In this document: piece after piece, positions 34,953 to 45,682 of the stretch | Layout of the letters: every line of letters begins with the position of its first letter | Position numbering within the stretch: position 1 is the first letter of the stretch | Origin: Puccinia triticina | Lineage: Eukaryota > Basidiomycota > Pucciniomycetes > Pucciniales > Pucciniaceae | Assembly (NCBI RefSeq): GCF_026914185.1 | Contig: NC_070558.1 | Location: 6,767,501-6,831,500 of the forward strand | Direction of reading: 5' to 3' | Length of the DNA: 64,000 bases | Notes under the pieces: model-generated | Databases searched by the model: none | What the model saw: the letters and a program-made list of their open reading frames with translations, nothing else | Told to the model about the DNA's origin: nothing | Program-made: the position numbers and the translations under genes

Positions 34953-37340
34953 ATGACAAAACTCGTTCCTCCATTGGATCCGCTCCAAGAGGAAGGCGAA
35001 GAACATTGCATGTTCAAAAAGAAATCAACTCAGCATTTTTTAGAACTTCCGGTGGCCATCTAGGGAGTAGCTTGCTTCAGCTAGTCAAGCGTGTTATGTC
35101 TTGGACACCGGTTTTCTTAGACTGGCTCAAAATCGATTTTGTAAAATACTTCCAAAAGACATCAAGACAAACAGCCGTGTTGCTGCTCAAACTCTTCTCA
35201 GTCAAAAAAAACATTCTTATTATGTTTTTTAAACTGTTAAAATTTTGCAGTGCCATGAAGAAAGGCTTACCGTTAAAATCCATTTCCAAAGGCACATCTG
35301 ATTCCAAACCAGGTCTTTCCATCAACACCACAAGGATAAACCAACCAGATAAGGACCGGCAGCAAATAGGAAAGTTACTCTCCAACGGGCTGGGATCACT
35401 GTTTCAGGAGAAATTATGTCAAAGCTGGAAGGAGGGGAGTTTGTGGTGCATGACAAAGTACAAACCTGTGGCCAAGAAAGTTCAACCTATCAATCAACCT
35501 ATTACACAGGCTTTGAATCCTCCACTACAAAGACCTCAACTTACTCGAGATCCCTACAAAACACCACTTACTCCAAATCCTCCTGATTTCAAGCCTACAG
35601 CCAGGATTACTGAAGAACGCCTGAAGGTAGTTAACTTTGGATCAGAAGGATGGCTTTGGGAGGAAGAATTGAAACTCTTCAAGCACGTGATTGTAATGCA
35701 AGAAAAAGCGGTGGCCTTCACTCCAGAGGAAAGAGGACTCCTGAAGCATTTGTACGGACTACCTTATGTCATACCCATAGTTGACCACGTACCATGGCAA
35801 AATAAGCCTATACCCATCCCAGCAGCAATCAAGGATGAATACATGGAGCAAGTAAGGGAAAGGATAAGAAATAAACTTTACGAACAATCCACATCCAGTT
35901 ACTCCAGTCCAGCTTTCTGCGTGCTAAAACATGATGGGAAGCTGAGGATAGTTCATGATCTACAAGAAATGAATAAGGTCACCATCAAGGACGCAGGATT
36001 GCCACCAGCAACAGAAGAATTTGCGGAATCATTTGCTGGACGTGCTTGCTATGGATTAGGCGATATTATGGGGGGTTAGGATGAAAGGGAATTAGCTCCA
36101 GAATCAAGACCTCTGACTACCTTTGATACTCCCCTGGGTAGATTCCAACTTACCAGACTTCCTCAAGGAGCCACCAATTCTGTAGCAGTATATCAGGCGC
36201 AAATGATGTGGATACTTCAGGATGAAATACCTGATCATGTAGGTGTGTTCATTGACAATGGGGGGATCAAAGGACCCAAGTCCACATACAACGACGAAGT
36301 AATTGAAGAAAAACCAGGGATTAGGCGTTTCATCTGGGAATACGCTCAGACACTGGAAAGAATTTTATTTCGAATTGAAGAAGCTGGACTCACAATATTG
36401 GGGAAGAAGTTTGCCTGTTGTGTGCCTGCCTTGGATATTGTTGGACATGTAGTCTGTAAAGAAGGGCGCCGGGTTTTGACACAGAAAAAGAACAAGATAG
36501 CAACTTGGCCAACCCCCAACAATGTCACAGAACTCCAAGGCTTCATGGGAATAGTAACTTACGTCAGGATATTTGTGAAAAATCTGTCGGAAATTGCAGC
36601 CCCTCTTCGAAAGCTCACACGTAAGGATGAGGGATGGATCTGGGACAACAATTGTGATGCGGCCTTCAACCAGCTGAAGGAAATTATTGGAGAGGATATT
36701 ACGCTGAAGAGACTGGACTATTCAGAAGAGGCGGGGCTCATTATTTTGGCCGTAGACTCTAGTTTTATTGCAGCAGGGGCGGTACTTTCCCAACAGGAAT
36801 TGGAAACAGGATTAAACCGCATATGAATCGATTGTGTTTTCACCCGTCGAGTCAAAATACTCTCAACCAAAACTAGAACTTTGCGGGGTTGCAAGAATTC
36901 TGAAGAAGCTGCAGACACTTCTGTGGGGCCAACACTTCGAGCTACAGGTGGATGCGCAATTGTTGATACAGATGATTAACTCACCATCTCTCCCAAATGC
37001 GCCAATGATGAGATGGGTAGCGTTCATTCAGCTATTTTCATTTGACATGGTACATAAGCCTGGGAAGACCTTCACACTGCTGGATGCTCTGTCTAGGCGG
37101 CCCATAAGTGAAGAAGAAGAGGATTTCTACGAGGACACAGAGGATTTTGATGAGGAGGAACCACTAATTAAAGCCTGCTTACAGTTTAAAATAATGTCAA
37201 CTTCAACGGAACTACTGGAATGGGAAACGCCAGGATTCTGGACAGACCTCAAATATTATCTGCAAACATTAAAGCAACCTTTGTCAGCCACTGAGACAAT
37301 TGTCCATGTGTCTTCAATGATAATTACAAGTCATGTAACC
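34953..37340 (+). pseudogene. Gypsy reverse transcriptase-RNase H (broken)
   Basis: The open frame enters from the satellite arm (DDKTRSSIGSAPRGRRRT) and reaches RT near 35.8 kb: LRIVHDLQEMNKVTIKD, then GDIMGG-stop-DERELAPESRPLTTF (TAG at 36077 in place of a conserved Tyr), then TRLPQGATNS and FIDNGGIKGP. The last is the (F/Y)xDD box with the second Asp changed to Asn, so polymerase activity should be lost. Later motifs KKFACCVPALDIVGHVV and GFMGIVTYVRIFVKN are normal. RNase H (LAVDSSFIAAGAVLSQQ) is interrupted by a frameshift at about 36824, after which YESIVFSPVE and SQPKLELCGVA resume. The frame runs into the LTR-like insert at about 37340. Confidence 0.85.
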
Positions 37341-38066
37341 CAATGGCTAAAGGCTACCTTAAGATTGACCTTGATCTTGTGTAAGATCCTGTGTTCAAGT
37401 CCTCCTGTTGTCTTATAATATTACTTTTGTTGCAATCATCACTTTATATGTACTAAACTGTATGATTTCACACTTATTATGTATTTACCTTGATTGAGAA
37501 TAATAATGTACTAATGGAGTATATCTCTCTATGGATTTACCATACATAGAGAGATTACATAATTATTCATGTAATTCCTCCTCTGAATTCCGTGGACCTC
37601 TTCCCCCTCCTTGGAGTTAAGGATCCCTCTGGGGCCTTGACTTGAAGGAGGATCAGGTCCCTGTAATATAAAAGGGGGAGATCTTTCCCCCCAAGATTAT
37701 TACCATACAAACCCGCCAACCTTACTACAAATCAATAGTGAGTGGGGTTTACAATAATCAACTAACTTTCTCTTTCCCTTACAGCTTTTCTTTGACCTCA
37801 ACTCGTGTATTTTCTAGTTACAGGTGATTGTTATCACACCTGTAACTTAGAAAATAACCTCTCATTGTTTGAAGCTACGGCGCCTGGCTTGAGTCATTGC
37901 CGCGTCCCCTTACATTTGTAAGGGAGCTAGCCCCTCCGCTGCTCAGCGTCGAGGTGTGTTTTATTCCCACTGGCTGTAATAGCTATAGTGCGGCCCTGAT
38001 TCCGTTAGCCGCTGTCCAAGCCGCTACCGCGCGTAGTCCAAAAACTCATCAGCCCCTTGTCACATA
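37341..38066. mobile_element. LTR-like insertion between RNase H and integrase
   Basis: About 720 bp with no homology to pol separates VHVSSMIITSH from the integrase leader (KFQKLKRKSVNSF). It starts near TGTAACCC and ends near TTGTCACA, has an internal promoter-like AATATAAAAGGGGG (37660) and an 18-bp hairpin (TTTTCTAGTTACAGGTG, 37809-37855). The 5' part has a tRNA B-box-like GTGTTCAAGTCC. Solo LTR is most likely; a SINE-headed piece is the alternative. Target duplication is not clean. Confidence 0.5.
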
Positions 38067-39252
38067 AGAGACGGGAGCTGACAAATTCCAGAAACTGAAA
38101 AGGAAGTCTGTCAATTCTTTCATCCAAGACAGACGGCTTATGAGAAGGCACTCACCCATGCCACAATTAGTTATCTCCAAAATAGCTTACCAAAGTAAAT
38201 TACTCCGAATGGTGCATGAAGAGCTGGGACACCGGGGGCTTGAGGAAACATATCAGCGACTAGTGTGCCGGTTCTGGTGGCCTAGTTTGAAGAGAAAGGT
38301 CAAATTATGGGTACAAAGCTGTGAGCCTTGTCAAAAGAGGGATCCACTAGTCCCACGGGAAATACAACACCCCACAGGGGAAAGCAGCTTATTTGGACGA
38401 GTGGCCCTGGACGTCTGTCATATTAAAGCGGGAAGATACAAATACTTGCTAGTGGCTCGTGACGACTTGTCTGGCTGGGTTGAAGCAGCTCCCTTGGTAA
38501 AACTGACAGCAGCAACCATTGAAAAATTTCTCTTGGAAGAATGGGTCTACCGCTACGGTGCAATTAAAATAGTAACTGCAGACAATGGGCCTGAATTCAA
38601 GAATGAATTTATCAAAGCAGTGGAAAAAGTGGGAGCAGTATTTAAGCCACCTACCCCTTATTACCCGGAAGCAAATGGAATGATTGAGCGAGGTCACAGA
38701 CCCATTAAAGACACCTTAATCAAAATGTGCGGCAAATCTGGGGGAAAGTGGAGAGAATATCTACCTTTAGTCCTCTTTGCAGACAGAATTTCAACCAAGC
38801 GTACAACTGGATACTCACCTTACGAGCTGGTGTTTGGTCAAAAAGCCGTTCTTCCTGTGGACCTAGAAATGGACACTTATCTGGGAATTGACTGGATGGA
38901 AATACACACTACAGAAGAACTCCTGGAGGCTAGGACCATGCAATTGGAGCGCAGAGAGGAAATGCTGGGAATAGCTCATGAGAAATTAATGAAAGTCAGG
39001 GATTCTTTGGTCAGATACTGGGACAGAAAAATGGCAGCAAGGCTCCAAAAACCTTTGGATCCAGGCGAATTGGTGCTAATTTACAATAAAAGCCTGGAAG
39101 ATCAATGGGGAAAGCTTTTTGCAAATCGTTGGAATGGACCTTTTAGGATTAGGAAGCAGCTACCCAAGGGATCTTACATCCTGGAAGAACTGGATGGAGT
39201 CGAATTAAAAAGGGCCTACGCAGCTTCCCATATCAAGCGGTTCTACCCTTGA
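38067..39252 (+). CDS. Gypsy integrase (intact domain of broken pol)
   Basis: Continuous frame from the leader KRKSVNSFIQDRRL to TGA 39250. The HHCC zinc domain is visible (HEELGHRG ... CEPCQK). The catalytic triad is complete: VALDVCH, VTADNGPEF and GMIERGHRP. A C-terminal GPF/Y-type module (FANRWNGPFRIRKQLPKGS, EELDG, SHIKRFYP) ends the protein. Integrase inserts the cDNA. There is no stop in this domain, unlike gag, protease and RT of the same copy. Confidence 0.88.
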
Positions 39253-39946
39253 GGACGCAACCTGGCGGATATACAGCTTGATGAGGACCCGTCCCAGCCA
39301 GAAAACCCAGATGAAGGGGAAATATCCAGTAATTCTTCTGAAGGTGGCTCATCTAATTTGGCTGACTAAAATTAACCTCCTGGGCATGAGGTTAAACTGT
39401 TCAAAACTTAAGCACAATTCTTTTTTTGAAAAGTTGGGGGAGAAACAGGGCTTACTCCTTTGAAAATTCTCCTTGAGCCTCCCAACTCTGCAATAATCAA
39501 ACACTCTTTTAGAAAACACTCTTTTGCCAAATCACACTCTTTCAGCAAGATTCATTTTCCTGGTTTAATCTGGAAATAGTTTTTTATATAGAAAATAAAC
39601 AAAAAGAAATTTCTCCGTATAGATTAAATACTTACTTTTATCTTTCTCACATATATGAAATTTTTTAGTTGGCTCTTCTGTTCTCTCACTATAGGTTGGG
39701 AACAACCTCTACAAGTTGGGGGAGGGGGTCTGGGGGGTTTAATTTCACGAAGAAGAAAAGAAAACATTTTTTTTGGTTTTTTTTACAAATTATGTCGAAT
39801 TTTTTGGTTTTTTTTTTTGTTTTGTTTTTTTACCCCAAACAGACAGTGACAACAGCCTCTACAACAAAGAAAGACAAGGAACCTTAGTATAAATAAGTAC
39901 ATAGAAGAAAAAAGAACAAAAGAAGGAATCAGCTCACTGTAGTAGT
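39253..39946. other. Spacer after pol
   Basis: AT-rich, with T-tracts (39765-39830); probably 3' UTR shared by sense pol and the antisense gene. No gene seen. Confidence 0.4.
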
Positions 39947-41463
39947 TTACGCATCCCAAACAACTTGGCGTATGGAAGAGCGGTACTCCTCCAAGACTGC
40001 TTGGAACACGTGGATTCGCTGAATACGACCTCCCTTGTTCTCGGTTGGGGTGCGTTGACAGTAGGAAATAAAAACTTGGGCGAAAGTCTGATACAACCAA
40101 GTATAAGCTTCCAGGTCGAGGCCGGGAAGCGGAGCAGGTTGAGTCGGAACCGGTTGCTGGCGTGGCTCCAGGAGAACCTGAACCTGGGTGTCACTCAAGA
40201 AAGGGAGATCGCCATGGGGAAAGAATGGAGTATTGGCGGGACCGGAAGCTTGAGAGGCGTTTTCGGAATCCGTTTTGCCTTCCACATTGGCATTGGAACC
40301 GAGCGTGGGCGGGCAATATAAAGCCTTGACCTCTAGCAATGTGGGTCGAAACATCCACCCGGGAAGAGACGACCAAGTAGAGTCCCACTCGGGAGTTGGA
40401 GGGACCTGACCATAAACTTCATTAGCAACAAGAATAACCTTAATACAAGTCAAAAAAAAAAAAAAAGAGACTTACCCCACCCAACCACTTGAAGAGTTGG
40501 TCCAACTTGTCTTTGGTCTCACCAATCTGGGATTGATCGGCGTCTGAGCCACCAGAACAATTGGAGCGTCTCTCTGACACAACAGACCCAACAGATGAGC
40601 TACGGCAGCTCGTAGCCGGGGTCGTAAGCGGGGAAGGATGGGGGGCAGGAGGGACAAGCCAGTCGTCACCAATAAGGACCCGATTGGAATGTAAAATCTA
40701 TAGACATTGACTTTAGTACAGACCAAAAAGCACAACAATACAAGAACAGAAGAAAACTTACCGGGTCCTTGCAAGGCTCAGTACCTGGGGAATAAACCGG
40801 GGAGTCGGTTCCAGGTCTCCAGCCCGGGCTGCGACCGCGGTAGGTGGGCGAAGGGAAGAGGGCACTCGAACCCGCAGCCGGGGACTGAAGGCGCGGGTGG
40901 AGTCTCACCAAACCAGGTGGAACCCGCGACGGTTCAGGCAACGGGGTGCGGGGCACGTCCGGGGTGTTTGGACGACCACCCGGGGAAAGAAGCTAGACAA
41001 GATTGGATCGTTAGTAATAGGCACGATACAATACCAATAAATGTTGTTGTATTGGTTGAAGAACAATACATACCTCTGCTACTTGAGCCACCGCACGTTC
41101 ATCAAGAATGAACGGTCAATTGTCTTGGGCCACCCAATCCTCTGCGGCTTGATCAAGGCGGGGTTGAGGTTGGTTGGCTTGGCGGTATGTGTCCATCCTT
41201 TGTTGGGACCATTGAAACCAGCCCGGTGTTAACGCTTCAGCTTGGTATAACGGTCCATCCATGATCAGGATGGGATTATGGATGGAAGAGCCCGGCTAAG
41301 TAACAACAAAAAAGGGAACGTTTGGGTTAGCGGTATCAGGAGCAACGAGCAACAGACAGGAAAGAAGACTTACACAAGCTGGAGCCTCTGCGGAAGCTCC
41401 TTGGTTCCGCAAAGGATAAAGAAAGGAGGAGAAGTAGGTTCGATAATGAGCACGACGGGGCAT
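39947..41463 (-). CDS. Opposite-strand spliced gene inside Gypsy element
   Basis: Five exons on the minus strand: 41463-41374, 41295-41074, 40992-40762, 40697-40476 and 40405-39947. All four introns (64-81 nt, donors GTAAGT/GTATGT, CTAG/ATAG/CAG acceptors) lie in phase 0. The predicted protein is 407 residues, interrupted only by one TGA at 41116-41118, where CGA (Arg) would fit. The N-terminus is MPRRAHYRTYFSSFLYPLRN. A Pro/Arg-rich middle (PNTPDVPRTPLPEPSRVPPG) is followed by a Ser-rich segment with KDKLDQLFKWLGG. The C-terminal domain contains FLSDTQVQVLLEPRQQ, LEAYTWLYQTFAQVFISYC and HVFQAVLEEYRSSIRQ. I recognise no family. It sits between pol and the 3' LTR, where some plant Gypsy elements carry antisense or env-like ORFs; a spliced fungal one is unusual. 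Confidence 0.7.
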
Positions 41464-41588
41464 AGTCTTTTGTGGTCTAAGTAAAGCAAGCCTTGAAACA
41501 AGTCAAAAAGGGGAAGCAAAAATAAGTGTACTGGACAAGTGAGAGTGAGGAAGTGGTTGAGGACAGGAAAACCAGGAGAGGGGGAGCT

Positions 41589-41596
41589 CTTTTATA
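41589..41596 (-). promoter_or_regulatory. TATA box of the antisense gene
   Basis: TATAAAAG on the minus strand, 126 bp upstream of the ATG at 41463, followed by CT-rich sequence. It supports transcription independent of the LTR. Confidence 0.55.
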
Positions 41597-41599
41597 CTC

Positions 41600-42768
41600 G
41601 AACAGGGGGGGGGGGCAGCGGGCACTCACCGGCTTATATGTACTACCCTCTGAGCAACTCCCTGACCTGCCAACAGAACTGGTCTACTAACCATTTTGAG
41701 TCGACAGCGTCGTTTGATGCAAACCGTCACGAAGCCAGATAGAACCAAAGCCGAGAAATGGGGCCCACAGCTGGACTCGGCATCAAACACGAACACACGG
41801 GCCCACGGAGAGTTAACAAGAGGAGAGAAAAATAAGAAACAGTCGTCAGTTTCACCGCGTTAGCACCGGTCAGAGGAGAGAAGAGACGCCTTGCACTCAC
41901 CAGGGTGTATGGACTACCGGGTCTAGTGCGCGAAGCTGCCCGCGGCGGTGGTACGAGTCGGGCTGTTAAAAACAAGATCTGACTGTCAGCTGTCAGAATT
42001 TGGATACACAAATGAAGCTGTTGTTTTCTTTCCTTCTTCTTGACGGAAACCAAGAAGAACGGTCAGAATAAGGAAAGAGAAACCACCCACCCAAAAGGAC
42101 AAAGACGGTTTAAGGCTTGAATGAGTTGATTTGAGAATCAAAGCCCTCATTGAGCGCCGGTGACGTAGTCGAAGAGGTCGGAAGCTCGGCGAAGTCGAAG
42201 GGTTGGGTGCTGGCAGAGGACAAGATGTAAGGATATATCGATACCCCCTATGGGGTAAGGTTGATATACATACACATACCCCCCCAGGCGGGGTAGGGAG
42301 TAAACACTCGAGACCAAACGGGAGCTTGGACGGGCGGGTACGATCAGCACTAATACCCGGGCCCCAAGCCCGACCAACCAATCATCAGGGGCGGGATCGA
42401 GTCCCCAATCACTACTTGTACACCGAGGCGCGCGGCTTCAAAAGCGCGCACCCTAAGGCGCTAGAGCAACAGCTGCGGCCGCCACCACAGCACAAGTATC
42501 ACTACTGCGCAACTGTGGACTGTGGACTGCGGACTGCGCGCAGCACTTCGACTCCCAGAACCAACAAAAAGTTCTTGTCAAGAAAAATCCCAAAATTGAC
42601 AAAAATCAATTTTTTGGCCAATTTTCACCCTGCGCAGCCTCTCAAGACATGTGGCCCAGAAGACGTCAAAATGGCCAATTCTCCAAGGATCCTACAAATC
42701 ACCATGTCACAGGTTCAAAAGTTGACAGAAAGCACTTTTCACGTCAAAATTGTCTGGGAACAGACAAT
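41600..42768. other. Region between antisense gene and polypurine tract
   Basis: Minus-strand ORFs exist (for example 41986-42381) but show no motif. A tRNA-like remnant (minus strand, 42385-42480) is too degenerate to call. Could hold 5' exons or promoter of the antisense gene. Confidence 0.3.
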
Positions 42769-42782
42769 AAGTTGGGGGAGGA
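42769..42782 (+). other. Polypurine tract before the 3' LTR
   Basis: AAGTTGGGGGAGGA directly abuts the TGTGGT start of the 3' LTR, as expected for plus-strand priming, and fixes the 3' LTR start. Confidence 0.75.
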
Positions 42783-43768
42783 TGTGGTGGACGGAAAAGT
42801 GGAGAAATAAAAAGTTTTTTCTATACCACATAAGTACTCATACTAGGCCTCAAGATGACACCAAATGGACCCCAGAAATGGATTCTACGGCCAATTTCAC
42901 CCTTAGTCACCACTGGAAGCATCTCTGAGCCCCCTCTAGCGTGGAAGTTACACCTCATGGACACCTATCACACGGCCAGCCCCAGTAACCCAGCTGTCAC
43001 CTGCCTCAACCCAAGTTTCACAGTAGTACACTTATACATATCACAGGATACAAACATACATCTCCCTGTCAGGCTACACTCATTACATATTAACTACATA
43101 CACTCCTTTATATCCATAGTATGACATCATTTACACTGTTTCTGCAGCCTCAGACTTTGTGTATACACTAATTCCCCCTGTATGACAGCTCATGCAGTCT
43201 ACTGTCACCTCATGCATGCGTTAGAATTTTCTGTTGTATATTCTGACATCATGTATGCACCCCTGGCATGTTTAGAATGTTCTGTTGTATATTCTGACAC
43301 CATTCATGCGCCCCTGAGGGGTTATGACATCATTTTTATCTACTCTCACCAGCTAAAATCCCTCACCCTGTTGTCTAGATTAGCTGAAACCCTAACCCAC
43401 AAGCCCCTTTGGGGCTCCACTTTTGTCTATAAAAGGAGCTCTCTCCACCCCCAGTGGTCTGCTCCCCAGTTTCTCACCCAGAACTCACAAGTCACCCAAC
43501 ACTCATCCACACTCAAATCCTAAAACCCTTATAACAATAAACTCAAACCTTATAACAATAATTCAACCCTTATAACAAAGTAATCAAAACACTTACACGT
43601 TGCCAGTTAAACAGATTTCATCTGGAACAGACCAGACCTATCACTTAAAAAAACTTGCCAAGCTGAGCTTGGTGGGTCTTGTTGACTGATAACAGAAGAG
43701 CAGAGCTTGCAACTCCACCATACCCTTCACCATTCAGCAAAAGGGTTTCATTACCACTTTTGAGTCTT
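42783..43768 (+). repeat. 3' LTR of the Gypsy element
   Basis: Matches 7521-8510. The 4-bp difference CACAGTACATAGT versus CACAGTAGT and about 13 substitutions date the insertion as fairly young, though older than the nested LTRs it contains would suggest on their own. Confidence 0.9.
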
Positions 43769-44211
43769 ACAACGTGCTGAAGAGATGTCTGGCGGAAGTT
43801 AGTTCTGTGAGAACCTTCCTGTTTGGCTACCAACAAGGCCAGCTTTGCCTTCACCTCACCAGATGCAAAGTTGTTGCCCACATCCAGGCCGCTCCCAAGG
43901 CAAGTGGGCAGTCGAGCGTCCTAGGCCACAGTTTCTGAGTGGGCAGAGCTTCCCTAAGGCACCCATTGGGCATGACCGCAGAAGAAATTTGTGCCCTAGG
44001 CCACTGGAATTTCAGATGTTACCAGTTGTATATACAGCCATACGGGCCATGGGATCTGAAACGCACACGTTGTGTTCTTGTGAACTTCAAGCAAGACGGG
44101 TTGGAGATTGCTGGTTTTTGGCGCCTTCTTTTCATTCCTGAAGAATTTTTTTGGGAGTTTGTGGGTTCACGCGCGGCTCAGGCTCCCTCAAAATCCCTGA
44201 GTGGTGGCTGA
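43769..44211 (+). pseudogene. Tyrosine recombinase, C-terminal half (split)
   Basis: Continuation of 7042-7520: NVLKRCLAEVSSVRTFLFGY, LHLTRCKVVAHIQ, then LGHSF-stop-VGRASLRHPLGM, then ICALGHWNFRCYQLYIQPYG. The HxxR box should read HSFR, but the Arg codon is TGA (43936), consistent with CGA-to-TGA. GHW and the nucleophilic Tyr region (CYQLYI) remain. Together with box I in the left half, all catalytic boxes are represented, so the enzyme was complete before the Gypsy insertion and the nonsense change. Confidence 0.7.
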
Positions 44212-44351
44212 ACGCCTGAAACCCAATCCTTCCCTTTGTTGCAGTAGGTATGCTGGTGGTCTGCCACAAAAGCCTGACAATAGGAACAGGCCTGTGGAAT
44301 GGGACTTGACTGCTGGTTACCAGCATTCAACCACATGTTTTAAACTTTCAT

Positions 44352-44600
44352 GTGATGACGGGCCTAACTGCAGGGATTGAACTTGCTCTGCCAAAATTCA
44401 CCATCATCCATGAACCGGATGAGGTGTTTGCCACCGACTTTTCACAATATCAGTTCCCAGTGGCCCTGGCTTTTGCAATGACTTTCAACAAGGCTCAGGG
44501 TCAGACCCTGTGGTGTGTTGAAGTATTCTTGCCAAGTCCAGTGTTTGCACATGGCCAGTTATATGTTGCTTTATCAAGAGCACCAAACCTTCAAGGTTGA
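44352..44600 (+). pseudogene. Helitron-type PIF1 helicase, C-terminal remnant
   Basis: The frame reads KFTIIHEPDEVFATDFSQYQFPV, then LAFAMTFNKAQGQTL, then FLPSPVFAHGQLYVALSRAP. These are the last conserved motifs (V and VI region) of the SF1B helicase domain in Helitron Rep-Hel proteins. Upstream helicase and the HUH Rep domain are missing. The Helitron 3' end lies 300 bp downstream. Confidence 0.75.
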
Positions 44601-44878
44601 ATGGTAGGCTTAGTTGAGACAAAGCCAAATTATATTTAACCTCAAATTTCATTCATTTGGAACTGTTAAATGATGCAGTTAGGAGATTAGTTTGGTACGT
44701 GAAAATGGCCCTAGCGTGAGAAGTTGTGGGGGTGTTTCATTATTTGCGGTAGCTTTTTGTTGACTTGAGTTTTTTTACTGTATTTGTACTCTTGTTTTGT
44801 AATGTTTTTCCATGAATTTTAGCTATATGAATTTGCAATTGGTGTACACTGGAAAGAGTGCGGCTTGGGTGTGGCGCA

Positions 44879-44901
44879 CGGCGGAGCCGCGAGTACCCTA
44901 G
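44879..44901 (+). other. Helitron 3' terminus: hairpin plus CTAG
   Basis: A short GC hairpin (CGGC-GGA-GCCG, 44879-44889) is followed after 8 nt by CTAG and a T, the canonical Helitron 3' end (hairpin, then CTRR, inserted before T). It agrees with the helicase remnant just upstream. The 5' TC end was not found. Confidence 0.65.
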
Positions 44902-45682
44902 TTATGATATAAATACATAAACAATACATGATGTAATCTAATTCAAAAGAGCACTGAATGGAATCACTGATCAGCTAGTGTACACAGCAACTGATCTAGG
45001 ATCAGTACTGATCATTACACTGCCCTGATCATTTCCAATGTTGATCCTCTTGAGGATCTGCTTGCTTTGAGCGCTTCCAGTCCCCCCCTAGTCCTGAAGC
45101 GCCTCCCAGCGCCTCAAATCCCCTTGTGCTCTTTTCCCCTCTATATAAACACGCCCCCCAGGACTGTTTATCCCCCAGAATATTATTACAGCAAATTATA
45201 ACCCATACTATAGTTAAACAGTGCTTCCATTCTCACCCATCTTTCAATTCAGGAATAACATCAACTCTTGATTACCCTTACCTTTCTGTAGGTAAAACCA
45301 CAAAACCAAGTTGAGTTATTCCTTGGATGCCTATTAACACCCTGGGTTGATCTGGATGTGCCTTAATTGAGCAAGCCTCTCAGTCAAGATTACTGATAGA
45401 TTGAAACCTTTTACAGGTCTTACCACAAACGCATTGGCCCATCCTTGGCACTTTACACTATCATCTTGCTAGTAACAACCCTCTCAGACAAAGTTAGTTA
45501 CCTACAGGCTGACACTGTTTGTGCCCGCTGTCAACCATTCAAAAGTTTTTCCAAAAGATTGAACGGCAACACTCTGCTCATATCCTTGGTCTTGCTGGAC
45601 CTGCTGCAAAAAAAGCTATGAAGAATCATTTGTCACATTGTTTCATTCTAAAGGCTGTGTTGATGGATCTGTCAGTAATTAA
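44902..45682. other. Spacer, promoter-like, no gene
   Basis: Contains a CTATATAAACACGCCCCCC promoter-like block near 45142, which may be an LTR remnant. No protein recognised. Confidence 0.35.

Larger units (their letters stand above)
7521..43768 (+). mobile_element. Ty3/Gypsy LTR retrotransposon with nested insertions
   Basis: Two LTRs (990 and 986 bp, about 98.5% identical by eye) bound gag-protease, RT-RNase H and integrase in Gypsy order, plus an opposite-strand gene. A polypurine tract sits immediately before the 3' LTR. The 36 kb span is explained by two insertions: a ~23.5 kb inverted-arm element (about 11418-34952) and a ~720-bp LTR-like block (about 37341-38066). Without them the element is about 12 kb. 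Target duplication is not clean: the flanks share only ACA. The copy is defective, with several nonsense codons, a frameshift and an IDD-to-IDN change in RT. Confidence 0.88.

Noticed and set aside
37341..37440. tRNA/SINE head (GGCTAAAGGC and GTTCAAGTCC)
   Set aside because: A box and B box resemble pol III signals, but no cloverleaf or A-rich tail was found; the wider block looks more like an LTR.
42385..42480. tRNA-like sequence on the minus strand (B-box-like GACTCGATCCC, GC-rich anticodon-like stem)
   Set aside because: The T-arm and D-arm do not pair well and no acceptor stem is found; at most a decayed tRNA-derived remnant.
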